Of a DNA stretch of 54,250 nucleotides, positions 32,262 through 39,986 are shown in pieces. The position numbers were made by a program, and so were the translations under genes. The stretch is from Leptolyngbya sp. 'hensonii' (GTDB taxonomy: Bacteria; Cyanobacteriota; Cyanobacteriia; GCF-001939115), in the NCBI RefSeq assembly GCF_001939115.1, contig NZ_MQTZ01000006.1:1-54250 (forward strand), written 5' to 3'. Every line of letters starts with the position of its first letter. The stretch's first letter is position 1. Below the pieces are notes generated by a model that saw nothing but the letters and a program-made list of their open reading frames with translations, was not told where the DNA came from and ran no database searches.

Positions 32262-33890
32262 CTAAGGTCGCATCCCTGGAATGTTCAGCCGAATTCGATA
32301 GATGCTGGTCTGGGCTGCCAGATAAAGGGTACGACCATCCTCATCCCCCCAAGCTAGATTGTGGGGATGCTCTGGACCCACGATCGTCCCCAGATGTTTG
32401 CCTTGGGGCGAGAGAATCCACAACCCGCCGGGACCGGAGACATAGAGGTTGCCCCGCTGATCCACCTTGATGCCATCAATGGCATCCTCGCCCGGTGCCT
32501 GGGTCATGTCATAGAAGACTCGTCCCCCAGACAGACTGCAATCCGGATTCACCGCGTACCGCATCACCACCTTGCGTTTTTCATCCCAGTTGCCGACGTA
32601 CAGGTATTTCTCATCCGGCGAGAGGGCAATCCCATTGGGACCGCTTAACTCGCGGGTCAACAGTTTAAGCTGGCCCTGATGCAGGCAATAGACTCCACTG
32701 TAGGGTAATTCCTTGCGGGGGTCTTTAAACACCTGGGGTAGTCCAAATGGGGGGTCGGTGAAGAATAGCGCCCCGTCCGATCGATAGACCAGATCATTCG
32801 GACTGTTAAGCCGTTTTCCCTCATACCGATCGGCCAACACCGTCACGATCCCATTCTTCTCCAATCGGGTGACGCGCCGATTACCATGTTCGTTGATGGT
32901 GAGTCGTCCTTCCCGATCGAGGGTCAACCCATTCGAACCTGGTTGCTTGTATTCCCCAATATCAACACCGGCATAGCCGCTCTTGGTGCGGAACACCGAT
33001 ACCTGCCCGTCGGTGGACCAGCGGTAGATCGTGTTGGCATTTGGGTCACTGAATAGCAGGTAATTGCCCTCCTTCACCCAGACTGGACCTTCGGTAAACT
33101 GGAACCCGCTGGCCAGTTTTTCCAACTTGGCGTTTTTGGGCACGATCGCATCCAGGGCTGGATCTCGCCGGATCACGTTGACATCCTCAACCGTCTGAAT
33201 TTTCCCAATCACAGCGGGTTTGTAAAAATCTAAGGTGGCTGAACGAATCCAGATGAAATTCTCCGGTGGACTGGAGAGGGGACCATTAGCTCCAAAGATG
33301 GCAATCTGGAAGGTTTGTCCGGGCCGAATGTTGCGGCCCAGGAGCAGACGATTGGGTGCATTAAAGCCCCGAATCAAGGAACCGCCACTCTGTCCCAACA
33401 CCAGGGGCAACTGCCCATTCACCCAGACTTCAGCATAGTCATCCACCACAATTTCAAACACCACATCCGAACCTGTGGGATCAAAGTTGCCAATTTTGGC
33501 CGGAATCGTCAGGTTGAGGCGATACCAGTTGAAACAGAGCTTGCCGGTGCAACGACGTTGATCCAACGTATCAGGCTCGATCGCTTCCCAGGTGGAATCA
33601 TCGAAGTTGGCAGTCCCGGCTTTGGGCGTGATGTCATAGGTTTTGTTCGGGGGACCAGATGGTTTACGATCGGGTCCCACACTGCGGAAATCCACCTCTG
33701 TCACTTTGGCATCGCTGTAGCGCCACTGCCCCTTGATCATCTGCACCCCTTCAGGGGTAGCCAGATTAACCACTGCTTCAGGATGAAGGGCAGGCACATT
33801 CTCGGTTGTTTGGGCTATGGCAGGACTACTTTGACAAGCAATCACGATCAGTAAACGAATGGCAAAAAACCTCAGAATTTGATGTTTCAT
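32262..33890 (-). CDS. Secreted SMP-30/gluconolactonase-like protein
   Basis: About 542 residues from the ATG at 33890, which follows GGAGGAG; an ATG 12 bases upstream lacks this. The signal peptide is LRFFAIRLLIVIACQSSPAIAQ. Residues about 30-240 form a beta-rich binding-type domain. The C-terminal six-bladed propeller carries the SMP-30 metal ligands: Glu in FTEGPVWVKEG, Asn in RLNSPNDLVYRSDG, and Asp in EDAIDGIKVDQRG. Such enzymes hydrolyse sugar lactones or related esters with a divalent metal. It should act in the periplasm or outside. It is the last gene of a same-strand trio with a GlcG/HbpS-type protein and a spondin-domain protein. Confidence 0.8.
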   Translation of the reverse strand: MKHQILRFFAIRLLIVIACQSSPAIAQTTENVPALHPEAVVNLATPEGVQMIKGQWRYSDAKVTEVDFRSVGPDRKPSGPPNKTYDITPKAGTANFDDSTWEAIEPDTLDQRRCTGKLCFNWYRLNLTIPAKIGNFDPTGSDVVFEIVVDDYAEVWVNGQLPLVLGQSGGSLIRGFNAPNRLLLGRNIRPGQTFQIAIFGANGPLSSPPENFIWIRSATLDFYKPAVIGKIQTVEDVNVIRRDPALDAIVPKNAKLEKLASGFQFTEGPVWVKEGNYLLFSDPNANTIYRWSTDGQVSVFRTKSGYAGVDIGEYKQPGSNGLTLDREGRLTINEHGNRRVTRLEKNGIVTVLADRYEGKRLNSPNDLVYRSDGALFFTDPPFGLPQVFKDPRKELPYSGVYCLHQGQLKLLTRELSGPNGIALSPDEKYLYVGNWDEKRKVVMRYAVNPDCSLSGGRVFYDMTQAPGEDAIDGIKVDQRGNLYVSGPGGLWILSPQGKHLGTIVGPEHPHNLAWGDEDGRTLYLAAQTSIYRIRLNIPGMRP

Positions 33891-33937
33891 AATCTCCTCC
33901 ATTACAGAAGCAGGAATCAGGGTTAATTGGCTGAGGA

Positions 33938-34456
33938 TTAGAGGGCGTTAGCTCCCGCGATCGCGATCTCCTCATCCTGCTGGGCACTGGCTGCACCACT
34001 CACCCCAACCGCACCGATGATCTGTCCTTCCACTTCAATCAACACGCCGCCTTGCAGGGGGGTGAAATCGGGCATGGCTACCAAGGAAATTCGACCATTT
34101 TTAATCGCATCCTCAAAAAACTTGGTGGGATGCTTGAAGCGAGCGGCGGTACGGGCTTTGCCAATGGAGACATTGGCAGCAGCCCCAAAGGTGTTATCCA
34201 GACGTTCCAGGGCGATCAGGTTGCCCCCTTCATCAACGACGGCGATCGCACCTCCAGGGGCGTTCTTCCGTCTAGCTTCGGCCACCGCCGCCGCAATAAT
34301 CACCCGTGCACCTTCCAGCGTCAGAGCCTTGCGATTGACCACCCGCCCCTGGGAAGGGGTCGCCACGGGCTGCAGGGAGATCGCCTGAGCCTGCACCGCC
34401 GGGGCGATCGTGGACAGAATCAAAACGGTGGCCATGCTGTGAATGAGTCGTTTCAT
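33938..34456 (-). CDS. Secreted GlcG/HbpS (haem-binding, DUF336) family protein
   Basis: A 172-residue protein with a clear signal peptide (LIHSMATVLILSTIAPAVQAQA). The mature part follows the GlcG/HbpS family: LTLEGARVIIAAAVAEARRK, then IAVVDEGGNLIALERLDNTF, then the closing GGVLIEVEGQIIGAVGVSGA with QQDEEIAIAG. HbpS binds haem and senses redox stress; GlcG relatives have unknown small ligands. Which applies here is not evident. It lies between the spondin-domain gene and the SMP-30 gene with gaps of 71 and 47 bases, probably one operon. GlcG domains next to SMP-30 proteins suggest work on a shared small molecule, but this is inference. Confidence 0.85.
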   Translation of the reverse strand: MKRLIHSMATVLILSTIAPAVQAQAISLQPVATPSQGRVVNRKALTLEGARVIIAAAVAEARRKNAPGGAIAVVDEGGNLIALERLDNTFGAAANVSIGKARTAARFKHPTKFFEDAIKNGRISLVAMPDFTPLQGGVLIEVEGQIIGAVGVSGAASAQQDEEIAIAGANAL

Positions 34457-34527
34457 TGCAGTAATTCCTGTAGTTTCAAGGGATCAATATCAATTCATGG
34501 GGTTTCGGGGGCATCCCGATGGCTGCC

Positions 34528-35475
34528 CTATTCGGGGATGATAGTAACCCGCATCACCTGGTTAGTCTGAGCATAAGGAGCTTGAAGCATCACAGCTTGA
34601 ATAGGGCCATTTTCAGCTACACCGGTATTGGGAGCAGACTGGCGAGGTCCCTGGGTGGGGCCGATTCCGGCTTCCTCATCCACTTCTGTGCCAGCATTCC
34701 AGAGCTGCACCTGGGTGGTCACATCCCCCTGAATGGGCTGACCACTGGTATCAAACAGGGCAATCCCAGATTCACGGGGGGCGTAGAACCAGTCGTTGGA
34801 TTGGCCAAACATGGTGACGAAGAAGAGTTTTTGTCCTGGCGTCGCGGTTACCGTGAACTCAAACACCTGTCCCGGACGAATGCCACCGGCTTTGGTTGCA
34901 CCTACAGCAGTGTTAAAGACGCCACTGGGCTGGCTGGCAAAGGACTGGGCCAGTTGGGTGGGATTGCCATCTTCCGCGATCGCCTCAATTCCCTGGCCTC
35001 GATCCTGCTCTCTAGCCTTAAACAGGGGCGTAGTCTGATTGGAAACCAGCCAAAAGCCGGGAGAAAAATCTAGGGTCCATTTTGTCCCATTGGAAGCAAT
35101 AAATTCATCTTTGGTTGAGATGTTTTCGATCCGAACTTTGAAGCGAACCAACTTCCCCTGGGATAGGGAGGATTGGGCAGAGTTAGACTCAATTTGCTGC
35201 AGAATAGCGTTGTATCGTGTTGAGGATAAGCTATTTTGTGCGAGAATACGCGACCCGAATTGAGTACTAGTTTGATCCCTGGATGCAGAATTTCGTTGGG
35301 CTCTAGGAGCATAAATTGCGGCTATAGTGGCAAGATTTTGAGGGATTGTCGTTGTGGGGGCAGAGGGAACTCTGGGGGCGTAGAGGGTTGAGCCTGATTC
35401 TGCGGCCTGACCCACAGGGGTCAGCACTGTAGAGAGGAACAGGATCGATAAACTACCTAAAATCACGGGTTTCAT
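34528..35475 (-). CDS. Secreted spondin-domain protein
   Basis: A 315-residue protein with a signal peptide (MKPVILGSLSILFLSTVLTP). A polar region to about residue 90 precedes a Spondin_N-like domain. LVRFKVRIENISTKDEF is the first strand pair. SPGFWLVSNQTTPLFKAREQDRG contains the typical FSPGxW segment with the following acidic residues. The domain ends with FFVTMFGQSNDWFYAP and GIALFD. Bacterial spondin_N proteins are secreted adhesion or calcium-binding proteins of unknown role. It is the first gene of the exported trio, so the promoter should lie in 35476-35700. A MITE or IS origin is not suggested. Confidence 0.78.
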   Translation of the reverse strand: MKPVILGSLSILFLSTVLTPVGQAAESGSTLYAPRVPSAPTTTIPQNLATIAAIYAPRAQRNSASRDQTSTQFGSRILAQNSLSSTRYNAILQQIESNSAQSSLSQGKLVRFKVRIENISTKDEFIASNGTKWTLDFSPGFWLVSNQTTPLFKAREQDRGQGIEAIAEDGNPTQLAQSFASQPSGVFNTAVGATKAGGIRPGQVFEFTVTATPGQKLFFVTMFGQSNDWFYAPRESGIALFDTSGQPIQGDVTTQVQLWNAGTEVDEEAGIGPTQGPRQSAPNTGVAENGPIQAVMLQAPYAQTNQVMRVTIIPE

Positions 35476-35822
35476 AACTCAGTCTCCTGATAGTCAGTGA
35501 ATAAAATTGATCTGCTGAACTGACTATCAGGATGCTGGAGAAAACTGAGACACCTTTGATGCGATTGTGAGCATTCCCTAAGAATCTGGCAAGAAATTTC
35601 CAAATTCATCCAAGCCCATGGTTTGTCGGCTTTCTTGAGCTTGAGCATGGCAGCATAGGGGCACTCGAACACGTCACGGCTCAGGCGTTCAGGCATTGTC
35701 TCCAACGGAGAATCGCCACTTTCTCAGGGTGGAAGCTTAACGGAAGCAGTGATCTCGACTGGAGATTATGGCCGGGAGAGTTGCCTTGATTGTATTGGCA
35801 GTTTTGGGATATATACCGTTGC

Positions 35823-35849
35823 AAAAAAAAGCGCCCTTTAGCGGGCGCT
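35823..35849 (-). terminator. Rho-independent terminator of psbA
   Basis: Read on the minus strand, GCGCCCGCTAAAGGGCGC forms a 7-bp G/C stem with a short loop and is followed by eight T residues. It begins 51 bases after the psbA stop codon. Confidence 0.92.
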
Positions 35850-35899
35850 CAAGACTTAGCATTCATCAAAGACGCAAAAGGGAGAATCGGAATGGGAGG

Positions 35900-36982
35900 T
35901 TAGCTGGAAATTGTGGGGGCAGAGATTGCGATCGGTTGCCCTTCCCCTGCCGCCAAATCCAGCGGGAAGTTATGGGCGTTGCGCTCATGAATCACCTCAA
36001 TCCCCAGGTTGGCCCGGTTCAGCATATCGGCCCAAGTGGGAATGGGCTTCCCTTGAGTATCCAGAATAGACTCATTGAAGTTGAACCCATTCAGGTTAAA
36101 TGACATGGTGCTGATGCCAAGAGAGGCAAACCAGATCCCAATCACAGGCCAGGCAGCCAGGAAAAAGTGCAGCGCCCGGGAGTTATTGAAGGAAGCATAT
36201 TGGAAGATCAGACGACCGAAGTAACCATGGGCCGCCACAATGTTGTAAGTCTCTTCCTCCTGACCAAATTTGTAGCCATGGTTGGCAGACTCCTCTTCAG
36301 TTGTCTCTCGGAGCAGGGAAGACGTAACCAGCGACCCGTGCATAGCAGAGAACAGGGCTCCTCCGAAAACCCCGATCACTCCCATCATGTGAAAGGGATG
36401 CATCAGGACATTGTGTTCTGCCGTAAACACAATCATGAAGTTGAAGGTGCCGGAAATCCCCAACATCAGACCGTCGGAAAAACTGCCCTGACCGATCGGG
36501 TAAATCAACAAGACTGCCGTCGCAGCCGAAGCAGGCGCGGAAAAGGCAACGGGAATCCAGGGGCGCATGCCCAGACGATAGCTGAGTTCCCACTGACGAC
36601 CCATGTAAGCATAGACTGCAATCAGGAAGTGGAAAATGATCATCTCGTAGGGGCCACCGTTATAGAGCCACTCATCCAGAGAGGCGGCTTCCCAAATGGG
36701 ATAGAGGTGCAATCCGATCGCATTGGAAGTCGGTACAACCGTAGCCGTGATGATGTTGTTGCCATACAGGAGGGACCCGGTAACAGGCTCACGGATGCCG
36801 TCGATATCGACTGGGGGAGCGGCAATGAAAGCCAGCACAAAGACGATCGTGGCGACCAGTGCGGTCGGAATGAGCAGCACTCCAAACCAGCCAATGTACA
36901 GTCGGTTCTCCGTACTGGTAATCCAGTTACAGAAGCGGTCCCACAGACTGTCGCGTCTGCGACGTTCCAAAATAGTGGTCAT
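35900..36982 (-). CDS. psbA: Photosystem II D1 protein, D1' (microaerobic) form
   Basis: 360 residues, the normal D1 length with five membrane helices. Cofactor ligands are intact: Tyr161, Asp170, His190, His198, His215, His272, His332, Glu333, His337 and Asp342. The processing site is after Ala344, leaving a 16-residue tail. It carries all three substitutions described for the D1' isoform: Ala80 (usual Gly), Leu158 (usual Phe) and Ala286 (usual Thr). It also has Gln130, the form seen in low-light D1. Further divergence is spread over helices and the C-terminus ([20 protein letters not shown]). D1' genes are induced under low oxygen. The promoter region contains paired palindromes shared with a divergent small membrane protein gene. 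Confidence 0.95.
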   Translation of the reverse strand: MTTILERRRRDSLWDRFCNWITSTENRLYIGWFGVLLIPTALVATIVFVLAFIAAPPVDIDGIREPVTGSLLYGNNIITATVVPTSNAIGLHLYPIWEAASLDEWLYNGGPYEMIIFHFLIAVYAYMGRQWELSYRLGMRPWIPVAFSAPASAATAVLLIYPIGQGSFSDGLMLGISGTFNFMIVFTAEHNVLMHPFHMMGVIGVFGGALFSAMHGSLVTSSLLRETTEEESANHGYKFGQEEETYNIVAAHGYFGRLIFQYASFNNSRALHFFLAAWPVIGIWFASLGISTMSFNLNGFNFNESILDTQGKPIPTWADMLNRANLGIEVIHERNAHNFPLDLAAGEGQPIAISAPTISS

Positions 36983-37041
36983 AAATCAAAAACCGTTATG
37001 AATGAAACAAAATGACAAGGAGGTGAATCACCTGCATTGTT

Positions 37042-37061
37042 ATATAACTAAAAAGTTATAT
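37042..37061. promoter_or_regulatory. Inverted repeat upstream of D1' psbA (possible operator)
   Basis: ATATAACT-AAAA-AGTTATAT is a perfect 8-bp inverted repeat with a 4-base spacer, 60-79 bases before the psbA start. Its half-site resembles the arms of the palindrome at 37187. The position suits a repressor or activator site. Confidence 0.5.
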
Positions 37062-37186
37062 CGTTGTCAAGTATCTAGACTCCCATCATGGCGCTTCACA
37101 GATCTGTACAGTCCTAACCCTCTCCCTGGGCAAGCCTGCGGGCCATCCCAGGGGGCGATCGAGGACAAGGGATTTTTTATTAATCG

Positions 37187-37202
37187 TTATATAGCTATAT
37201 AA
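37187..37202. promoter_or_regulatory. 16-bp perfect palindrome upstream of the small membrane protein (possible operator)
   Basis: TTATATAGCTATATAA is a perfect palindrome 30-45 bases before the plus-strand gene at 37232. The arms (AGCTATAT) resemble the AGTTATAT half-site at 37054-37061, so one regulator could bind both and control the divergent pair. AT-rich promoter DNA can give such palindromes by chance. Confidence 0.45.
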
Positions 37203-37231
37203 TTTAAATAAAAAAATCAGTCTCTAAACCC

Positions 37232-37468
37232 ATGGCCATTTCTTTCTTGATTCCTTTAACGATCGCCCTGGCTGCTGCCTATACCCGGTATCAAACCCAG
37301 GAGGAAATGGTGGCTGTCTTTGCCACAATCATTGCCCTCATCAACCTGGTTTTAAGTTTTGTCCTGGCCCCCTGGATGGTGCAGGGTCTGATCCTGGTCG
37401 GTAGTTTTCTGGGTCTACGCTATTTTTGCTATCGCCACTCCTGCCAGAATGGAACCAGACTCCGTTGA
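37232..37468 (+). CDS. Small integral membrane protein of unknown function
   Basis: A 78-residue, very hydrophobic protein with two to three likely membrane helices (ISFLIPLTIALAAAYTRY; VAVFATIIALINLVLSFVLA; MVQGLILVGSFLGLRYF). Its end is basic (YRHSCQNGTRLR), which would put the C-terminus in the cytoplasm. No family recognised. It is transcribed divergently from the D1' psbA gene, with related palindromes in front of each gene, so co-regulation and a thylakoid or photosynthesis-linked role are possible. Typical coding features (no rare stops, plausible start) support it being real. Confidence 0.6.
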   Translation: MAISFLIPLTIALAAAYTRYQTQEEMVAVFATIIALINLVLSFVLAPWMVQGLILVGSFLGLRYFCYRHSCQNGTRLR

Positions 37469-37514
37469 AGTCCAAACCCCTCTTTTCTTTCTCATTCCTG
37501 AGTTAGGGTGATGG

Positions 37515-38210
37515 TCAGTTCAAAATGACTTTATCAGTCACCTGGCCTTCACCATCAATCTCATACACGATGGGAATAGCCGTTCCAAGTTCGACTTTGA
37601 CAATCTCTTCCTCGGATAGATTTTCCAATTGTTTAATTATGGAGCGGAGGGAGTTGCCATGGGCCGCAATCAGCACATTATCCCCTGTCATTAAGTGCTT
37701 CATAATGCGATCGCGAAAGAAAGGAACGGTGCGCTTAACCGTATCAGCAAGACTTTCACCCCCTGGGGGCGCAATATCATAGGAGCGTCGCCAGAGTTGC
37801 ACCTGTTCCTGGCCAAATTTGGCCACGGTTTCAGCTTTATTTAACCCTTGCAGTTCCCCATAATACCGTTCATCCAGAGCGGGCACTGTGTAAACGGGGA
37901 GTTCCTGTGTCGGATCGCCCTTGTACTGATCCCAACCATGCCAATCTGCATCATCGATATCGTGCTTGATGATCGGAATTTTACCGCCGCAAATATCGTC
38001 CACTTCCGTCAGGATAATGATGGCAGTTTCAATGGCGCGAAACAGCATACTGGTGAAACAGACCTGGACCCGGTAGTCTTTGAGCTTGCAGGAGGCGATC
38101 GTGGCTTCTGCCCGCCCCATTTCGCTCAGGGGCACATCGACCCATCCAGTAAATTTGTTTTCTGCGTTCCAAAGGCTCTGCCCGTGGCGGGTCAAAATCA
38201 ATTTAGCCAT
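37515..38210 (-). CDS. gpmA: 2,3-bisphosphoglycerate-dependent phosphoglycerate mutase
   Basis: A 231-residue histidine phosphatase-fold enzyme. The catalytic motif LTRHGQSLWN (His9) is followed by NKFTGWVDVPLSEMG. ALDERYYGELQGLNKAE contains the catalytic Glu, and LIAAHGNSLRSI the second His. Length and the GELQGLNK segment mark the cofactor-dependent GpmA type and not a general phosphatase. It interconverts 3- and 2-phosphoglycerate in lower glycolysis. It lies 6 bases after the pyruvate kinase gene on the same strand, so the two form a lower-glycolysis operon. Confidence 0.95.
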   Translation of the reverse strand: MAKLILTRHGQSLWNAENKFTGWVDVPLSEMGRAEATIASCKLKDYRVQVCFTSMLFRAIETAIIILTEVDDICGGKIPIIKHDIDDADWHGWDQYKGDPTQELPVYTVPALDERYYGELQGLNKAETVAKFGQEQVQLWRRSYDIAPPGGESLADTVKRTVPFFRDRIMKHLMTGDNVLIAAHGNSLRSIIKQLENLSEEEIVKVELGTAIPIVYEIDGEGQVTDKVILN

Positions 38211-38216
38211 GGTTTG

Positions 38217-39644
38217 CTATCCCTCAACTGCGATGGTGTGAATTTTGAGGAAGTTTGTGCTACCAGCCTGACCAAACGGAATACCACCCATAACCAGCAC
38301 TTTATCCCCAGGTGCGGCAAAGTGACGTTGAATTAAATCGGTCTCCATCTGTTTCAACACATCGGTCAGGGGGCCTGAGAAGCTCTGGAGCAAAACTGGT
38401 CTGACTCCCCAGTTGAGGCTGAGCCGGTGATAGATTTTGGGATCAGGGGTATAGGCCACGATCGGAGCTTTGGGACGTTCCTCCGAGGCCAGGTGGGCGG
38501 TATAACCCGTTTCGGTGAAGGCCACAATACATTGCAGATTCAGGGTGTCATCGATCGCGTGCAATGCTTCACTGATGGCCTCGGCATCATCAATCCGTTT
38601 GGGGGGATAGTTGACAAACTGGATTGCAGGTTCCACTTCCGTCGCAATGCGGGCCAGCATTTTGACCGCTTCCACGGGATAATCCCCGACTGCGGATTCC
38701 CCAGAGAGCATCACCGCATCGGTGCCGTCCATAATCGCATTGGCCACATCACTGGCTTCGGCGCGGGTGGGGCGGGGATTGTGGATCATGCTGTCCAGCA
38801 TCTGGGTCGCCGTAATCACCGGAATTCCCTTCTGGTTGCAGAGCTGGATGATCCGCTTTTGAATCAGGGGCACCTTCTCCGGACTCATTTCGACCCCCAA
38901 ATCCCCACGGGCCACCATGATGGCATCACATTCATCCACGATCGCCTCCAGGTTGGAAATCGCCTGGGGTTTCTCCAGCTTAGCCAGTACAGGGATCTGG
39001 GCTCCCTTCTGCTGCAGCAAGGCTTTCAGCATCTGGATATCTTCTGGTTTGCGGACAAAGCTGAGGGAAATGATGTCCACCCCTTGGGCAATCCCAAAGT
39101 CCAGGTCGCGCTTATCTTTCTCCGTCATGGAAGGCAGGCGCAGATTCAATGACGGAAAGTTGACCCCCTTGTGGCTTTTGAGGATACCTCCCTCAATCAC
39201 CCGACAATGGACGGCATTACCATCAATGCGCTCCACCTGGAGTTCCAGGAGACCATCGTCCAGCAGCACCTGGGTGCCTGGTTCTGCTTCTTCGGCCACA
39301 TGGGGATAATCGATGCCGACGGTGCGTGGTTGTCCGCTGTAGTCCCCGATCGGAACCAGGGTCAGGGTCTCCCCCTCCTGCAGGAGCATCCCCTCTGCAG
39401 GCAAATCCCCCACCCGAATCTTCGGTCCCTGCAAGTCTTGCAGGAGCATCAGGGGTAAGTCCAGGTCGGTGGCGGCATTCCGTAACCGTTTGATCCGCTC
39501 AGCATGATCCTCATACTTACCGTGGGAGAAGTTGAGCCGTGCCACATTCATACCCGCCAGCAACATCTTCCGGATCATCTCAGGAGAATCACTGGCAGGG
39601 CCGATCGTCGCCACAATCTTCGTGCGATGAATGAGTGGTTTCAT
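38217..39644 (-). CDS. pyk: Pyruvate kinase
   Basis: 475 residues, the short form without a PEP-utiliser C-terminal extension. Conserved parts include HRTKIVATIGPASDSPEMIR, MNVARLNFSHG, LAKLEKPQAISNLEAIVDE, the active-site region IMVARGDLGVEM and ITATQMLDSMIHNPRPTRAE. It makes pyruvate and ATP from PEP and ADP. Together with gpmA, glgP, pgi and xfp in this block it covers a large part of glycogen breakdown. A divergent giant kinase gene starts 342 bases away. Allosteric control cannot be inferred. Confidence 0.96.
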   Translation of the reverse strand: MKPLIHRTKIVATIGPASDSPEMIRKMLLAGMNVARLNFSHGKYEDHAERIKRLRNAATDLDLPLMLLQDLQGPKIRVGDLPAEGMLLQEGETLTLVPIGDYSGQPRTVGIDYPHVAEEAEPGTQVLLDDGLLELQVERIDGNAVHCRVIEGGILKSHKGVNFPSLNLRLPSMTEKDKRDLDFGIAQGVDIISLSFVRKPEDIQMLKALLQQKGAQIPVLAKLEKPQAISNLEAIVDECDAIMVARGDLGVEMSPEKVPLIQKRIIQLCNQKGIPVITATQMLDSMIHNPRPTRAEASDVANAIMDGTDAVMLSGESAVGDYPVEAVKMLARIATEVEPAIQFVNYPPKRIDDAEAISEALHAIDDTLNLQCIVAFTETGYTAHLASEERPKAPIVAYTPDPKIYHRLSLNWGVRPVLLQSFSGPLTDVLKQMETDLIQRHFAAPGDKVLVMGGIPFGQAGSTNFLKIHTIAVEG

Positions 39645-39986
39645 AATTGGTTGTCATTAGGTTATGAGTCATTTGGTCATTGGTTATGCGTCATTGGTCA
39701 TTAGTCACTAGTTGCACTCCATGATTCAGTTCAGGTGAACTATCGCGCCTGTTCCTGCATCTATGATTCGGAAGGGCGATGGGATTCAATATTGGGGTAT
39801 GGGTGAATTATTTTCACAAGCATAGTCATAACCGGATGACTACAAGATTACCAAGATTACTAGGCCAATTTAAGCCACCAAGTTCTGTTAACGACTCGTG
39901 TAATATCCACAAAATTTACACAATTGTTCTTTATTTTTGAAGGAGTGACTCAACCACATTTAGAGTAGCACGGCCCACCCAAACCT
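39645..39986. other. Divergent promoter region between pyk and the giant kinase gene
   Basis: No gene is seen. At about 39662-39712 the short words GTCATT/GGTCATTAGTCA are repeated imperfectly; the same kind of word recurs near 48093-48110. The remainder is AT-rich (about 39830-39940) and should hold the promoters of the two divergent genes. Confidence 0.5.

Noticed and set aside
35472..35705. 77-residue minus-strand frame upstream of the spondin gene
   Set aside because: Its end runs through the ribosome binding site of the spondin gene and overlaps its start by 4 bases by chance. The sequence has no recognisable domain.
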